In this document: in pieces, positions 1-11,657 of the stretch | Numbering within the stretch: position 1 is the first letter of the stretch | How the letters are laid out: the number at the start of each line of letters is the position of its first letter | NCBI GenBank assembly: GCA_001630475.1 | Contig: KV419424.1 | Location: 64,931 to 128,930 of the forward strand | Reading direction: 5' to 3' | Source: Sistotremastrum niveocremeum HHB9708 | Lineage: Eukaryota; Basidiomycota; Agaricomycetes; Sistotremastrales; Sistotremastraceae | DNA length: 64,000 bases | The notes under the pieces: model-generated | Told to the model about the DNA's origin: nothing | Databases searched by the model: none | What the model saw: the letters and a program-made list of their open reading frames with translations, nothing else | Program-made: the position numbers and the translations under genes

Positions 1-3000
1 TCGAGGCACATCACTATAGGCCCAGAGAAAGGCGACAGATCAAGGCTGCTTGTCGGTGGCTTTGTCTTAAAGTATTCACCCAACCAGGAGAGTACAGAAC
101 TTCTCTGCAGTGGATTCTGACCTTCTAGAGCTTGCGCAAGGCCGTGAATCATGGAGTCTAACCCTTCGCAAGCATTGGCCATAGCAGATAGGGTCTGAAT
201 CCCTGCTGCTCTGATATTGGCTTTTTGGTCGGCAAGAACCGATGCAACAGGGAGGGTAAAGAATTTGGTGTATCTCTCGAACGGTTTGTTCATTCCCGAG
301 GCAATGCGGGCGACGATGTCAAGAGCAAGCAACTGACAGGCTTTGTTTGTGTCTGTGATTCTGGCCTTCAGTACCTGAACAATGTCGCCTAGAATTGTGG
401 AATCAATATTTGTCGATGTATTTTGACCAACAGAGATAACATACCCATCGTAGGTTTCAACCGCTTGTTCTGGGTGACATCCAATATAGCTTGGAGAGAT
501 TCCAATGCATCCTTTCTATTCTTCCAAGCATCACTCTTGGCATCTGCTATGATAGTTGTTCCGTTGAGCAGGCGGTCCAATTCAACCCGAGGGAAAAGGT
601 CATCGAGAGGATCGGCAACTGGGCCACTTTTCCCGCCACCGGAGGATTGTGAAGCATTCGCTAGATCGGCCGAAACTCGAGAGGGTTCCGGTGCCGGTTT
701 ATCTTGAACTTTGTCGAACTCCGCTTGGATGGTTGTCAACAATTGCGGATTGAGATCCTCCAGGAGGTCCTTTATACCTTGACAAGGAAAAATCAATACC
801 AACATTATTTGTGAGACTTTCCGCTTACTGGGACCAGCAAAGAGGCGAACGGTCACCAAAGTCGTGGTCGCACTCGTTCTTACTGCTGCGTTGGAGTTTT
901 TGAGAGCATTTTTGAGAAACTCAATCAATGAACGCAGAGACAATCCGGCAACACCGAATTCCAACAGAGCTTGATTTATCCAAGCAAGCGAGTCTGCCAA
1001 GACCTTAGGAGCCTTCTGCTTCGACATGGGTTCGTATGCTGTTGATCTATAAGTTTGACTCCCGCCTTATGCACCGAATGCTTACCTTGATTCAGGACAA
1101 ACGATAAGGAAGTCTTTTCGGAGTAGAGTAGCATTGCGTCTCCAGCTGGTTTCTTCAATTTCATGTCTCCCAGTTTCTCGCTCAGATGAGGTACTGAGAG
1201 AGCAACAGACGAACGACCAAATGAAGGACATTGATCTGCGAGAATGCTCAAGACATTGTAAAGTTTAGCCGAAACCTGACCCAACATGAGTCTTGTGAAT
1301 GACGTGAAATCACGAATGACTGACTTGGAAGTTCTTCTCGTTCCATCCCTTTTTCCCGAGGAAGCGTACAAGCACTTCAGAATCGACGTCACTTACGCAG
1401 CCATTCAACCAGTCGGTTAAAGCGTCGAGTGCTGCCAGTCGCGTTTTCCAATTTGAATCCGACAAGTCATTTGCAATTTCTGTGGGAACGAGTTCTGCAG
1501 CAAGAGAATCTGCCTCCTCGGGGTGATGTTTGAGTTTGTACGTGTCGAGATCAGATGGCGGTGCCGGAGGAAGTGCTTTCACATTCTTAGCTGCAGCCGA
1601 CGGCAGGGCCTTCTTTACTGGAGCAGGGGCTGCAGGGGCTGCGGTCGGTGATTCTGAAGAGGATGAAGCAGCTGCGGCTTTCTTCGCGAGAAGACGAGCA
1701 GGAGGTCCTTTAACCGGCTTCGGAGGGGAAGGGGTAGGATCTTCATTGGATTCTGCCTCGACAGGTGGCTTCGCGGTTGGAGGTGACGCATGCGAATCTG
1801 CGGGTTTCTGTGCCTTTTTAGCTGGAGCTTCCTTTTGCGGGGGCGGCGCGGCTGGTTTAGGTGCAGGTGGTCCGCCGGCTTTACACTTGACGGTCGCTGA
1901 TTCAAATGCCTCCTTCACCTTTACTTTTCTTACGTCAGCGACACCCTCCATGACCGGGTTAAGCGCCCGTTCTCCCACGATCTTCATGAGAGTGCCGAGG
2001 CAGTGTGCAGCTTCATTACGCGCTCCTTCGAACGAATCTTCCAATAATGAAGCAAGCGCTTCAGATAGGGGCTTGACTTGGTTCTGAGAAGGAGGTACGG
2101 TGCCTGTGGACAAGCAACGACCCAGGAATTTCAATGTGCCTTCCTTGACCTGAGGATTCTTAGACGCTAGCGTAGGAAGAAGATCGTCGATGATGTCCGG
2201 CAGAGACAGCTACATAATAATCATGTGAGCACGGCCTCTAAAGAATCCAACGACTGAAACACTTACAGCCGCAAAGAGTGCATCGAGACCCAGACCAATG
2301 GCATCAGTAACATTCTGTTTACGCTCCTTCAGCCGATCGAGCATGGGTTGTAGAACTGTCTCTTTGTATCTCGAGAATGCGCCCATAAGACCCTGTCCAA
2401 GCGCTTCAATGCACTGAGCTGCGACGATGACGCAATTTATGTTGGCATCGCTCATGCGACCAGCGAGAGCTTTTAGAACATCGCCGACTCCGGGCACGTC
2501 CTGTATCCGTGGCGCAGCCTTGAGTACTACCAAAAGAGCGTCAAGCACTTCCTTGCGATCTTTCCACTTTGATGAAGATATGTTAGCTTGGAAATCTGCC
2601 GGTAATTTAGATGTGATGTCAATCGGGTCCATAAGTGATCGAGGGTCTGGCATCGCTTCTGCATGAGAATGAGAAATTGCAAATCAGGAAAAGGCTGGAA
2701 CGAATGCATAACACGAACCTTCAGGCTGCGCTTCATCCTCGATCACATTATCAACCGATGCCTCGACTTCTCTGGCTCGGGCACGCGTCATTCGTTCGGG
2801 CTTGAACCCTGCTTTGCCTTTGCCATCTTTTTCGAGGGCCTCAAACGATTCTTGCAGCTCTTTCACTTGTACCGGCTTCAACTCCGCGAGCCATGGATCA
2901 ATTGCGGCACCGATGTTCTGGTATAGGGCCTGCGCTAGTTGTGAGCCTTCTGCGCGCACTGTTTTATCCGTGTGAGCAAATATTTTTGGCAGTGACTTGA

Positions 3001-3625
3001 GGATAGGCGGAGCAGGAACGGTCGAAGATCCAAAAGATCTAGTAAAATAAGCATCGTTACGTGACGAAGCGTGAAAACTGTCTCACCTTAAGGCTTGTCT
3101 TAGAGCATTCACACATCCTGCGACGATCTTTGGCTGCTTAGCGGCCAGACCAACAAGAATATCAGCCTAATTTGGTATTCTCAGCGCTTCAGACCAAAGG
3201 TTTTATACTAGGCGACGCACCACAACTCCGGCTCCGTTGTTCTCAACCTCGACATAGCTCAGAATCAGCTCAAAAGCCTGATTCTTCGTGCCCGTTCGAG
3301 TGGATCCCAGGCATTTGTCGACCAACGCAGGAACCACGACTTCTCGAGTTTTGGCCGAGTTCTCTCCTGAGAACTTGACCAAGGCTACTACGGCTTCGAC
3401 AGCTTTCTCCTGCGCGACAGCATTTGATTCTGACACGAACTTCTTGAGCTGATCTGGGTCTGAGAGGTACGGTCGAAAGGCAGGATCTTGTTCTGATGCG
3501 GTTGTCTGGAACGTCTTTATCAAAGTCTCGTAGCCATTCAGGCGAGCTTTCCAGTTCTTGTGTTCTAATCTTTCGGAGATGGGAAGAGAGGAGAAGTCCT
3601 CCTCTGGGGGCGCCGGTCCGTCCAT
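1..3625 (-). CDS. XMAP215/Stu2/ch-TOG family microtubule polymerase (partial, C-terminus outside window)
   Basis: A microtubule plus-end protein whose TOG arrays bind tubulin dimers and promote polymerisation at spindle poles and plus ends. The ATG at 3625 opens TOG1 (LEHKNWKARLNGYETLIKTF). After several short introns comes TOG2 (ISSSKWKDRKEVLDALLVVL, about 2210-2650, continuing to 1910). Then follows a Pro/Ala/Lys-rich linker (about 1560-1870). A third array starts near 1480 (LSDSNWKTRLAALDALTDWL) and a fourth near 530 (SDAWKNRKDALESLQAIL), which runs off the window. Each array opens with the family's conserved Trp-Lys-x-Arg helix. Yeast Stu2 and fission yeast Alp14 have two TOGs, so four here is the animal/plant-like arrangement. 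Exon joins are inferred. Long Ser/Ala/Pro stretches in the linker produce long open frames on the other strand, which I treat as shadows. Family assignment is secure; the paralogue name is not. Confidence 0.9.
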
Positions 3626-4285
3626 GTACTGGGATGGGTCGAGTATATGATGTGTAGCTCTGCTCTCGAGTGTATTGGGTCGTCAGAGAGAGACGCGTTC
3701 AAACGCGATTACGAGCGAAAAAGAAACGATTCGAGCAGAGAGAAGGGAATACAGAAACGCGGTTGAAGTTGAACACGCCGGAATGGGATGTGGTGACCTA
3801 ACAGACATAAACACTATGCGGATGACATTTCCCACGACTACCACTAGTAAACTAGCAACTCTTTGAATCAACAGAGAGCGAAAGCGCGTGCAAAACATAA
3901 AGGAAATAAGGAAGGGTACGGATAAAAGGCAGAGGAAAAGGATGCAATACAGGAAGAGGGTTGGGTAGGAACAAGGAACAGGCTGGTACGCGTAATACGT
4001 TTCTGGAGCGAAACGGTGGGTGGAGGGAGCGGACGTACAAGTCCTAGATATTAGTGCAAGAAGAGGGAGGTGGGATAGAACGATGCGGTGAGATGGACGA
4101 CAATATTAATGGTTGGGATTGGTTAAGTAGGATAAAGGCGCAAAGACGAAAAGGGTGGTGAGAAGAAAGCGGTGTAGCGTAGGATGGGTGAGATAGTTAA
4201 TAATATCGAGATGAATATATCTGCAAAGCAGGAAGAGTGTGGACGAGGGACGAGGGAGGTGGTTTTGGATGGGCTGCAGAGCGAG
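3626..4285. other. Intergenic region, no supported gene
   Basis: About 660 bp between the 5' end of the TOG gene and the 3' end of the hypothetical gene that follows. It should hold the TOG gene promoter on its left. Short open frames are purine-biased low-complexity sequence without recognisable motifs. Confidence 0.5.
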
Positions 4286-4906
4286 TTACTCGCCAATGAC
4301 GCCCCGGTTGACCTTGAAGGCAATGCGGTTGTCGGATGCGGCTTTGAAAAGCTTTTTGTAGTGGGAAGAGCCGAAGATCTCGACGAGCATGGACTGGTGC
4401 GCATTGACCCAGTCTGGGGGCGGCAGGGCACGGGTGGTGGTCCAAACGCCCTCTGGCTTGTCCTCTTCCTTGGCGAGGAGGAGCATGCCGGGAATGAGAC
4501 ACTGCAGGAGGTTGAGCAGCGAGCCGACGGGCTGGATGGTGTGGCGGGAGCCCTGGAAGAGGGCGCTGTGGAAGACCATCTGCCACTGGACGCGACGCTC
4601 GGGCGAAAAAAAGGAGGAGGCGTGCGAGGGGAGGGTGATGGACATGCTGGGGGAGCAGGGGAGGGCAGTGGATGGTCTGAGGGGCTCGGCCTCGATGGTG
4701 TAGAGGATGCGGGGGTCGGTGGAGGGCAGCTCTTTCCAGGCGTGGTTCTGGATGAGCTGGGCCTTGAGACTGTTGAGCCAGCGGTGGGCGCGGGCGTAGT
4801 GAGCACCGAGCGAGTCGACGGACAAGGGCAGGTTGAGGCGGGTCGCCCACTCGTCGAGGTTGCGGACGTCGGGCGAGTAGTACACTTGGACTGGTCGGTC
4901 GCCCAT
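4286..4906 (-). CDS. Conserved-looking hypothetical protein, single exon, about 206 aa
   Basis: A single open frame from ATG 4906 (MGDRPVQVYYSPDVRNLDEW...) to TAA at 4286. I do not recognise a family. It begins with a short beta-like segment and a Leu-rich helix (LNLPLSVDSLGAHYARAHRW). The middle has a hydrophobic stretch (VGSLLNLLQCLIPGMLLL) that could be one membrane or buried helix, and it ends with a basic KAASDNRIAFKVNRG tail. A longer frame to 4921 would need a TTG start, so I chose the ATG. The gene is head-to-head with eIF2B alpha, 155 bp apart. Base composition and the lack of in-frame stops support coding; the function is unknown. Confidence 0.7.
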   Translation of the reverse strand: MGDRPVQVYYSPDVRNLDEWATRLNLPLSVDSLGAHYARAHRWLNSLKAQLIQNHAWKELPSTDPRILYTIEAEPLRPSTALPCSPSMSITLPSHASSFFSPERRVQWQMVFHSALFQGSRHTIQPVGSLLNLLQCLIPGMLLLAKEEDKPEGVWTTTRALPPPDWVNAHQSMLVEIFGSSHYKKLFKAASDNRIAFKVNRGVIGE

Positions 4907-5061
4907 CGAGCTCGTCCACAAAATTAAAATCAGACAATTAATTCCGACTCTGTTGCTCTCCGTAAAACGTGTTTCGACGAGCGGGCCCAGTCATCCAAAC
5001 CGGGCAGCTTTTTCCCACCCTCCTCCCAGCACTTGACCAGACATCGACTCGCAGGGCCACA
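4907..5061. promoter_or_regulatory. Bidirectional promoter between hypothetical gene and eIF2B alpha
   Basis: Only 155 bp separate the two divergent ATGs, so both promoters must lie here or overlap the neighbouring 5' leaders. No clear TATA box; an AT-rich core (aaattaaaatcagacaatta) sits next to the minus-strand gene. Confidence 0.5.
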
Positions 5062-6624
5062 ATGTCGCCCCGTCTGGCTCCCCCGTCCGCCGTCGCTGCC
5101 CAGACAATCAGCGAGTCGTCGCCCATCGCCTCGCCGCCATTCGACATCATCGCTGCCTATCGACGCATCCTCAACGATGACTCCGTCCGTCCTGTCGCTC
5201 TTGCTCTTCCAGTCAGCCCTAATCCACATGCTAGATTTCCATGCCTGTCGCTGCTATCCTCGCCCTCGTAGAGCTCATCGAGTTCTCCACAGCCGGGACT
5301 ACCTTTGAACTCGTCCAGGCTCTCACAGATGGCGCCGAACAGCTCAAGAGTCGCACTCCTAACTCCATCAGCCTCAGCGCAGGAGTAGAGCTATTCGTCG
5401 CCTTTGTCACTCTCTTTCCCCACGAATCAGACGTCAGTAAATTGTTGATCTATCAGTCATTGGCCATCTCACATTCTCCTTGATCCCAGAGCTTTGACGA
5501 TCTCAAGGCAGAACTCGTCTCGGAAGGCAGAAAATACGCACAAGAGGCTCAGACCTATCGTGCAAAAATAGCCGAATTCACTTTCAAATTCATCAAAGAC
5601 AATGCTGTTGTACGTCCCCGTCCTGCCCGACCGAGCTACTACCGCCTCGTCTAAACTAATCTGTAGATATTGACTCACTCCTATTCACGCGTCGTCATGC
5701 ACGCGCTGCTACACGCCCACAAGCATAAGCGAATATCTGTCTACGTCACCGAAGCTAGGCCTCGCGGTCTCGGGTGCGTCCAATCCTCCTTATCACATTC
5801 GCCCTTTTCAATGGACGTAATCTCTTCTGCGTCTAGTATCAAAACGTGCGAAGCGTTGACAGCTCTGGGAGTTCCTTGCACCGTCGTTCTCGATTCCGCG
5901 GTCGCGTACTTGATGGACAAAGTGCGTCGACTCGCCTTTTCATCCGTATATTTCACATCGGAGATAAACAAGTAGGTCGATGTCGTTCTCGTTGGCTCCG
6001 AAGCCGTGGTCGAGAGTGGTGGCTTGATTAACGCCGTCGGAAGTTACCGTGCGTGCTTCCCGTCTTTGTCTATATTTGTCGCCACACATTACCAGAATTG
6101 GCAATCATCGCGAAAGCTCACCACAAACCTTTTTATGCTTTGGCTGAAAGGTATACTCCTCCTTAGTCACACACTTCCCACTCATCTTACCCGGCTTCAT
6201 TCAGTTACAAATTTCATCGCTTGTTCCCACTCTCCCAATACGACCTTCCAACACACACTCCCAACATTCTATCCTTTCCTCGGGCCCCAGCTTCTAGTTC
6301 AGCTCCCGGACTTGGATCGCCATCTGCCTCCTACACCGCCGCTCTAGCCGCTGCAGCACCGCCCCCTACACCTGCGCGCGGATTATCCTCGACCAATCTT
6401 GGCCACCCACCTCCGGCCTCCGCTTCCATGACTTCCGACCAGTTAGCTCGCAACCCGGAAGTGGATTACACAAGGTGCTCTCTTTTTTCTCCTCAAAATT
6501 ACACTCGCTGACTGAATTTCCCGCGGCTGTAAGACCTGACTTGATTACCCTCGTCTTCTCCGATGTCGGTATTTTGACGCCATCCGGAGTTAGCCAATAT
6601 CTCGTTGGGATGTTTGCCGGTTGA
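5062..6624 (+). CDS. GCN3: Translation initiation factor eIF2B subunit alpha
   Basis: Regulatory alpha subunit of the eIF2B complex, the guanine-nucleotide exchange factor for eIF2; it senses phosphorylated eIF2. The ATG at 5062 starts MSPRLAPPSAVAAQ and continues IIAAYRRILNDDS, then after an intron MPVAAILALVELIEFS. Later exons give the IF-2B fold: ILTHSYSRVVMHALLHAHKH, VYVTEARPRGLG, TCEALTALGVPCTVVLDSAV, VDVVLVGSEAVVESGGLINA, and the C-terminal VDYTRPDLITLVFSDVGILT and YLVGMFAG before TGA at 6622. Near the C-terminus is an Ala/Pro/Ser-rich insertion (about 50 residues, around 6290-6440) before the last conserved block, longer than I expect for the family. At least seven short introns. Very confident. 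Confidence 0.95.
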
Positions 6625-9587
6625 TTTATCTTCAGTCTCTGCTTGTCATTCATAGCTCCATGTATACGAGCCCCGACAGGCTTCCCGTCGCTATAATAAA
6701 TGCTGATCCTCTCTTGATGATCGCCGTTGCTAGAGGTCCTTTTGCCCAGCCTTCGCCCTCTCCCGACCCGGGAAGCAGAAAGCGACTCGGGGGTGCGTGG
6801 GTGCGTCTGCGCCGTACTTGGGTCTCTCCAATCCCAAAATCTCGACCTGCATGACCATTAGGCTCATCGTTTCTCTCTTCTGGACCCACTGAGCGAACAG
6901 ATTCTCCGGCTACAATCGACGGTAATAAAGCCGACGAGATCTCGATCCAGAGGTGGTGGGGTAAAGAACCCCCCCGGTCATGCAGTAATAGAACTCTGAA
7001 GGGCGTCATTAGATCTAACATTGCGAGTAGGCAGAGGAACCAAAGTCTTACCCCGAACTAACAGATATGCGACTATAGAGTGGCTACATTGATGAGAATG
7101 CGTCGAAGAGCTCTTCTTGATATCCGGTGACCAATGGCAAGTCGCGAAGAGATAGCGCGAGCAGATTGAACCATCACGTCTTTCATCATTGGTCGTGTCG
7201 GTGCGTGTATGATAGAGCTTGGCTGAGCGTCTCCCTAGACTGAGAAACATATCACCTATTTCCCATCGCTACTACTGGGAACTTGAGAAAAAGGCAAGTC
7301 GCTCTCCCCACCGACTTCAATTCATTGATGGTGATCGGATGGGGGGAATAAATTCCACATAGCGAACGCGCTGGCCGACTTGCCGAGGTACCAAGCGCCA
7401 TCAGGACCTAGATAGAACATGCCACAGGTAGTCTACTCACTCCCCTTCAATCAGTCCATTGAAATTTCGTGAGTATGGAGATAGAGAGTGCGTCGGCCGA
7501 GTCAGAAAGAACCCATCAAAGCAAAGTCGCATTTTTTGCCGAGGATAACAAGGCCCGAACGTAGTAGCGTCGCTGTTTGCAAGATCCCAGTCATTACACC
7601 CATTCCGAGAAGCAGGCACAATCTAAGCGATCTCTCGCCTGCGGAAGCCAGCACAGAGTTTATCTAGCCAGCTGTGGGGTATAGGACCAGTCGCACCCAT
7701 CGTGTTTGCGCCACTTTCGTTTCGCACGTGGATTTTCATTGATGCGTCAGCGCAACGGAGACAGGGGGAGGTCAGCAGAACCACTCTCTTTGAAGGGGAC
7801 CGATTTGGTTCTATCGTTTCCTCCATCACAGTCCTCTGCCGTTCGATCTCAGTCCCTGATCAGTTCTGTCTCCGGCCACGACAAACAAAGGCACTGTAGA
7901 TAGTACTTTAGTAGATTTGGGCCATCAGTTCCACTTCTGATATTGAGCGCCTCGCACATGTCTTTGCACATCGCGGGCTCGAAACCGGAAAGACCGGCTG
8001 TGGACGATGTATCTCCTCTGTTACCTCATCTCCCTACAATCGAGACTCTGTTGTTGTGCCAAACATGGATCCCTGGCGTCAAAACATATAAAGAGCGAGT
8101 CAGAAACCATCACTTATCCTCGCTTGTTTTCAGCTCCTTGAGTCTCTTGCTGCCGACCCCTGCTTTCACGGGTCCAAATGTGCCTTTGGCGAAGGTAACA
8201 TGGCATTCTTCTGCTGCTTCTGTGATTCTTAATCGAGTTTAGAGTGACGAACCATTATACGGCGTGCGGACATTCCGTTCCACTGGTGCGGCTTTACCTC
8301 CCCGGGGTTCTGCCTCACCTCTGACCTTGGCTCGTGATCGAACGTTTAGAATGATCAGCTAGTGAGCATGCATGATGAAGGTGCACGGAAATCTGACGCG
8401 GGCCCAGCTTCAGTGCGATAACAGATATTGCAAGTTCAGTACTACTCACCCAGCCGATTGTGTCCCACCCAACTGCACTAAGACTTGTTGGCAATAGTGA
8501 GTTTAAGATCCGGTATTCGAACTGACTGACTGAGGAGAAACCAGTCGACAGTATCCTCAGATTTACCGTAAGCATCCTCCTCGCAGGGGCCGCGACAAGA
8601 CTGACCATGAAAAACACCCAGAACCACAGATCAACGGATTCTGTCCTAACTGCGCGAATTGAACGTCTTAATGGATCCCATGGACCTTTCGAATTGTTTC
8701 CCCCTCTTAGTAGCATGTCTTCTCGAGTGTGACACCTAATGTTTTCTAATGTATCAGAATCTGGGTTTGTTTTGGTCCCTTATCTTAATTGTATTGCTTT
8801 TTTCCAATATAGAAGGACTCTACCGATTTCCCAGATTATTGTTAGACTTGATATGAGAGGAACAACAGCGCCAGATCTGACCTAGGCCTTGGTCGGATGG
8901 TCGGAGGACGTCGGAGGTATATCTTTGGAGATATCAGAGCTAGACCTCTACCTGGAAGTTCAAGGCTGTGTGCTGAAGAGGTAATAGAACCAGAAAACTC
9001 AGCGCTAGGCGGTATTACTGAGCTCCCGGTGAAACAAGCCGCGAGTTGGTAAATTATGTTGGTGGGAGAATGGATGTTTAAACGGCGCGATGGGTTGATA
9101 TGCGATCCTACAGAAATCCTGCGGAAGATGCTTTTAATTAACCTGGTATAGCATACGCGCAATGCGTCCGATGCAGACCTTCGATCAAGGTAAGCCCAGT
9201 GGCACCCAAGTTAGGTTCCAGCGGCGGTTCTCACGGAAAATCGCGGACCGCAAACAAGTCTGCCTAGTCGCACAATGGAAATGGCAACAGTCTCGATCGT
9301 ATAGGCGCAAGGAGGGCACATGATTGCTGCAGAAACAAAAGCGACAGCCACCGTACGCATCGAACACAGATGGTCCCATCGTCAACCGATGTCGACTCTT
9401 CGTGTATGAGAACATACTGCTTCAGATTCAGACGGCAACGACTTTTCAAGATGCTAAAATGGATCGAATGATGTAGCAAAGTCTGCTGGGAGAAAAGACC
9501 CACTGAAGCCAGCCTTGAAGTCGAGAAGGCATATGCTCACTTACGTAAGCTTCACGCTTCCATTTCCGAACTGCTCGTTTCACTCGC
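6625..9587. other. About 3 kb with no supported gene
   Basis: No frame here gives a protein I recognise. On the minus strand there are fragments that look protein-like, for example GMFYLGPDGAWYLGKSASAF near 7335-7420, and a stretch around 8440-8716 ending at a plausible donor (gtgagtagt) with an acceptor 90 nt further on. I could not connect these into a convincing gene. This may be a decayed gene on the minus strand or ordinary intergenic DNA. Confidence 0.4.
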
Positions 9588-11044
9588 ATGGACAGTAAAG
9601 AAATCAAGGACACCCGCTCACAATGGCTTTTTGATCCTGGCGCGCTGTGGAAAACTCCCTCTATTGTCTTCTCCAGTATTTCTCGCGAAAGAGAGCTGTT
9701 GGATCGCGCTCGCGGCGTCGAGTTCATATTTCGCGTCGGTGTCCAGTTGCAGATGTAGGTTCAGTCCAGACGATATTGATGTGCCCTTGACATCGCCTTG
9801 TGAAGATCTCTTACTGCTATGCTGACGGCTGCCACCTATTTTCATCGGTTTTACATGCGGTATTCTTTTGGAGATTTCCACCGTGTTGTGAGCCGGATCT
9901 CTTGATGTCTGAATTTCACCGCCTTATTTCGAGCATGCAGGAAACAGCCGGGTCTTGCATCTTCTTGTCGACGAAAATCGAAGAATGTGGTCGAAAAGTC
10001 CGCGATGTCGCAAATATCTGCATGTCAAAGGCTCAAGGCATTCCTCCAGTACCTCATGAAGAAGAGACGCCGGTTCGTGATTGGTTTCGCTTTGCTCTGA
10101 CTCCAACATTCACGCTCATGCGACAGGAGCTGATTCGTTGGCAGACAAAAATACTCGCAAACGAAGAAACCCTTCTTGAGGCGCTGTGTTTCGACTTTTT
10201 TGTGCAGCATCCCCACGCGCTATTGAGTGATTTGTTCGAGCGTCTCCACAAGGATTGTGATCCTAAAGATTTGAATGAAAAGCACTTTACGCTTCAGGAC
10301 TACGCATGGAGCATTGCCAATGACTCGTGCGTATGACTCTCTTATTCATCACCCCTTGCCTGATTTCTATTTGAGCAGGCTTAGGACGCCTTTATGCATC
10401 TTACATTCGAGCTCAACCATCGCAGCAGCCTGCTTCGCTATAGCTCATGCGATTGTTGAAGAGCCTAAACATACCACACTGCAGGAACGCCTATCCGAAT
10501 GCTCTGGCCTCATTTCTTCTGAAGGGAATGAAGAGGCCTCGTTCCATAATGGAAATATTTCGATAATTGATGCTGTCAAGTTCTTCAATGTCCAACCGTC
10601 TGAGCTCGGAGGTGATTGAGTTTCGTTTAACGCCTAACTCAATTAACGACCTTTAGATGCCATCGTTGTTCTCCTCGATTTCTATCATTTTCAAGCTGAT
10701 TATATTAAAACTACTGTTGACGGCCAAGGTGGGTCTTATAGATTGTATGGCGTTCTGGTTACTAATAATCACGCTTTAGTGGAGTTTTTGGATCAAATAT
10801 TGCAGGTACGATCTACGGCGTTAAAGCCCCCACCCACGTCTGAATGGCGATATAGGTGGCTTATCCAAGCCCATCTTCACATGAGGTGCACTTCTACCGC
10901 AAGAACATACCCGGCACAGAGCCTGGGAGCCAACAACTCGAGACCCTGAAACTCAGCTCAGGGGATGGAGATACGCCGACTCATCTGACGTCGGACGGTG
11001 GTCAGACGCCCAAAGACTCCCAAGCCATGAACGGTCAAGACTAG
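9588..11044 (+). CDS. Cyclin K/T/L-type (CTK2-like) transcriptional cyclin
   Basis: Regulatory subunit of a transcriptional CDK of the CTD-kinase/P-TEFb type, acting in the nucleus on RNA polymerase II. The ATG at 9588 gives MDSKEIKDTRSQWLFDPGAL, the usual QWLF entry to the first cyclin box. The intron at 9755-9805 joins VGVQLQ to ISLTAMLTAATYFHRFYMRY. A second intron (about 9884-9939) leads to CIFLSTKIEECGRKVRDVAN, the cyclin-box signature. The second cyclin box follows (EETLLEALCFDFFVQHPHAL, then TIAAACFAIAHAIVEE). Further short exons end in a hydrophilic tail with TAG at 11042. Total is about 340 residues, right for a CTK2/Pch1-like cyclin and shorter than animal cyclin T. The subfamily (K, T or CTK2) cannot be fixed by eye. 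The gene is convergent with GIR2. Confidence 0.88.
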
Positions 11045-11657
11045 CCGATTTAGATCTGAGTTCGCCGTAACTCAACTCTGGACGCGACGTAAACTATGGC
11101 GCGAGCCACCTGATCGGAGCTTTTGCCTCTCGATCGATCGCTCTTCGTTTATTCTCAGGAACTGTCGATGACGTGTTCTCAGATCCGGAATTTCAGCCTT
11201 GCCACTGCGTCGGCGTCGGGCCTATTTTCTGGTCGTGATTCAGCGGCAGGCACATGTGACTGCACTTCTACCCCCTGAGCGGGCGCTTCTTGGTACCTTA
11301 TCTTGAACGCCGGTATCGTTCACAGGCTGCAATCCGCTCTAACACCCGCATTTTTGCGCTGTGCTTCTCTGAATTTACGGTTGCGAAAGGGGTGAGAAGA
11401 GATCTGGGTAGCGATCCGACAGGCTTCTCAGGCTAACCTCCACCGACGTGCGTATGTGACGACAAACACATAACGGGAACATCTACCCCTGCTTCACTAC
11501 TACTAGGCACCAACGTTGTAGTGAAATTGGAGGCGTCGAGACAGAGACACCATTCGGGCTGTCTGCAATACTTACTACAGAACTGACGCATCATGTTGCA
11601 CGTGGGTCTCGGTCTCGGCAACGATATCACAGTCGTGGTCATAGTCGATGTACATTC
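11045..11657. other. Intergenic region between convergent genes, nothing recognised
   Basis: About 610 bp between the stop codons of the cyclin and GIR2 genes. It should hold both 3' UTRs and terminators. A short minus-strand frame near 11433-11642 has no family features. Confidence 0.5.

Noticed and set aside
1530-2087. Long plus-strand frame inside the TOG gene
   Set aside because: It is the reverse of the Pro/Ala/Ser/Lys-rich linker; codon bias of the real gene leaves the opposite strand open. No motifs.
4184-4927. 247-codon plus-strand frame opposite the hypothetical gene
   Set aside because: Very Gly/Glu/Val-rich antisense shadow. The minus frame has the ATG, normal composition and a divergent-promoter position.
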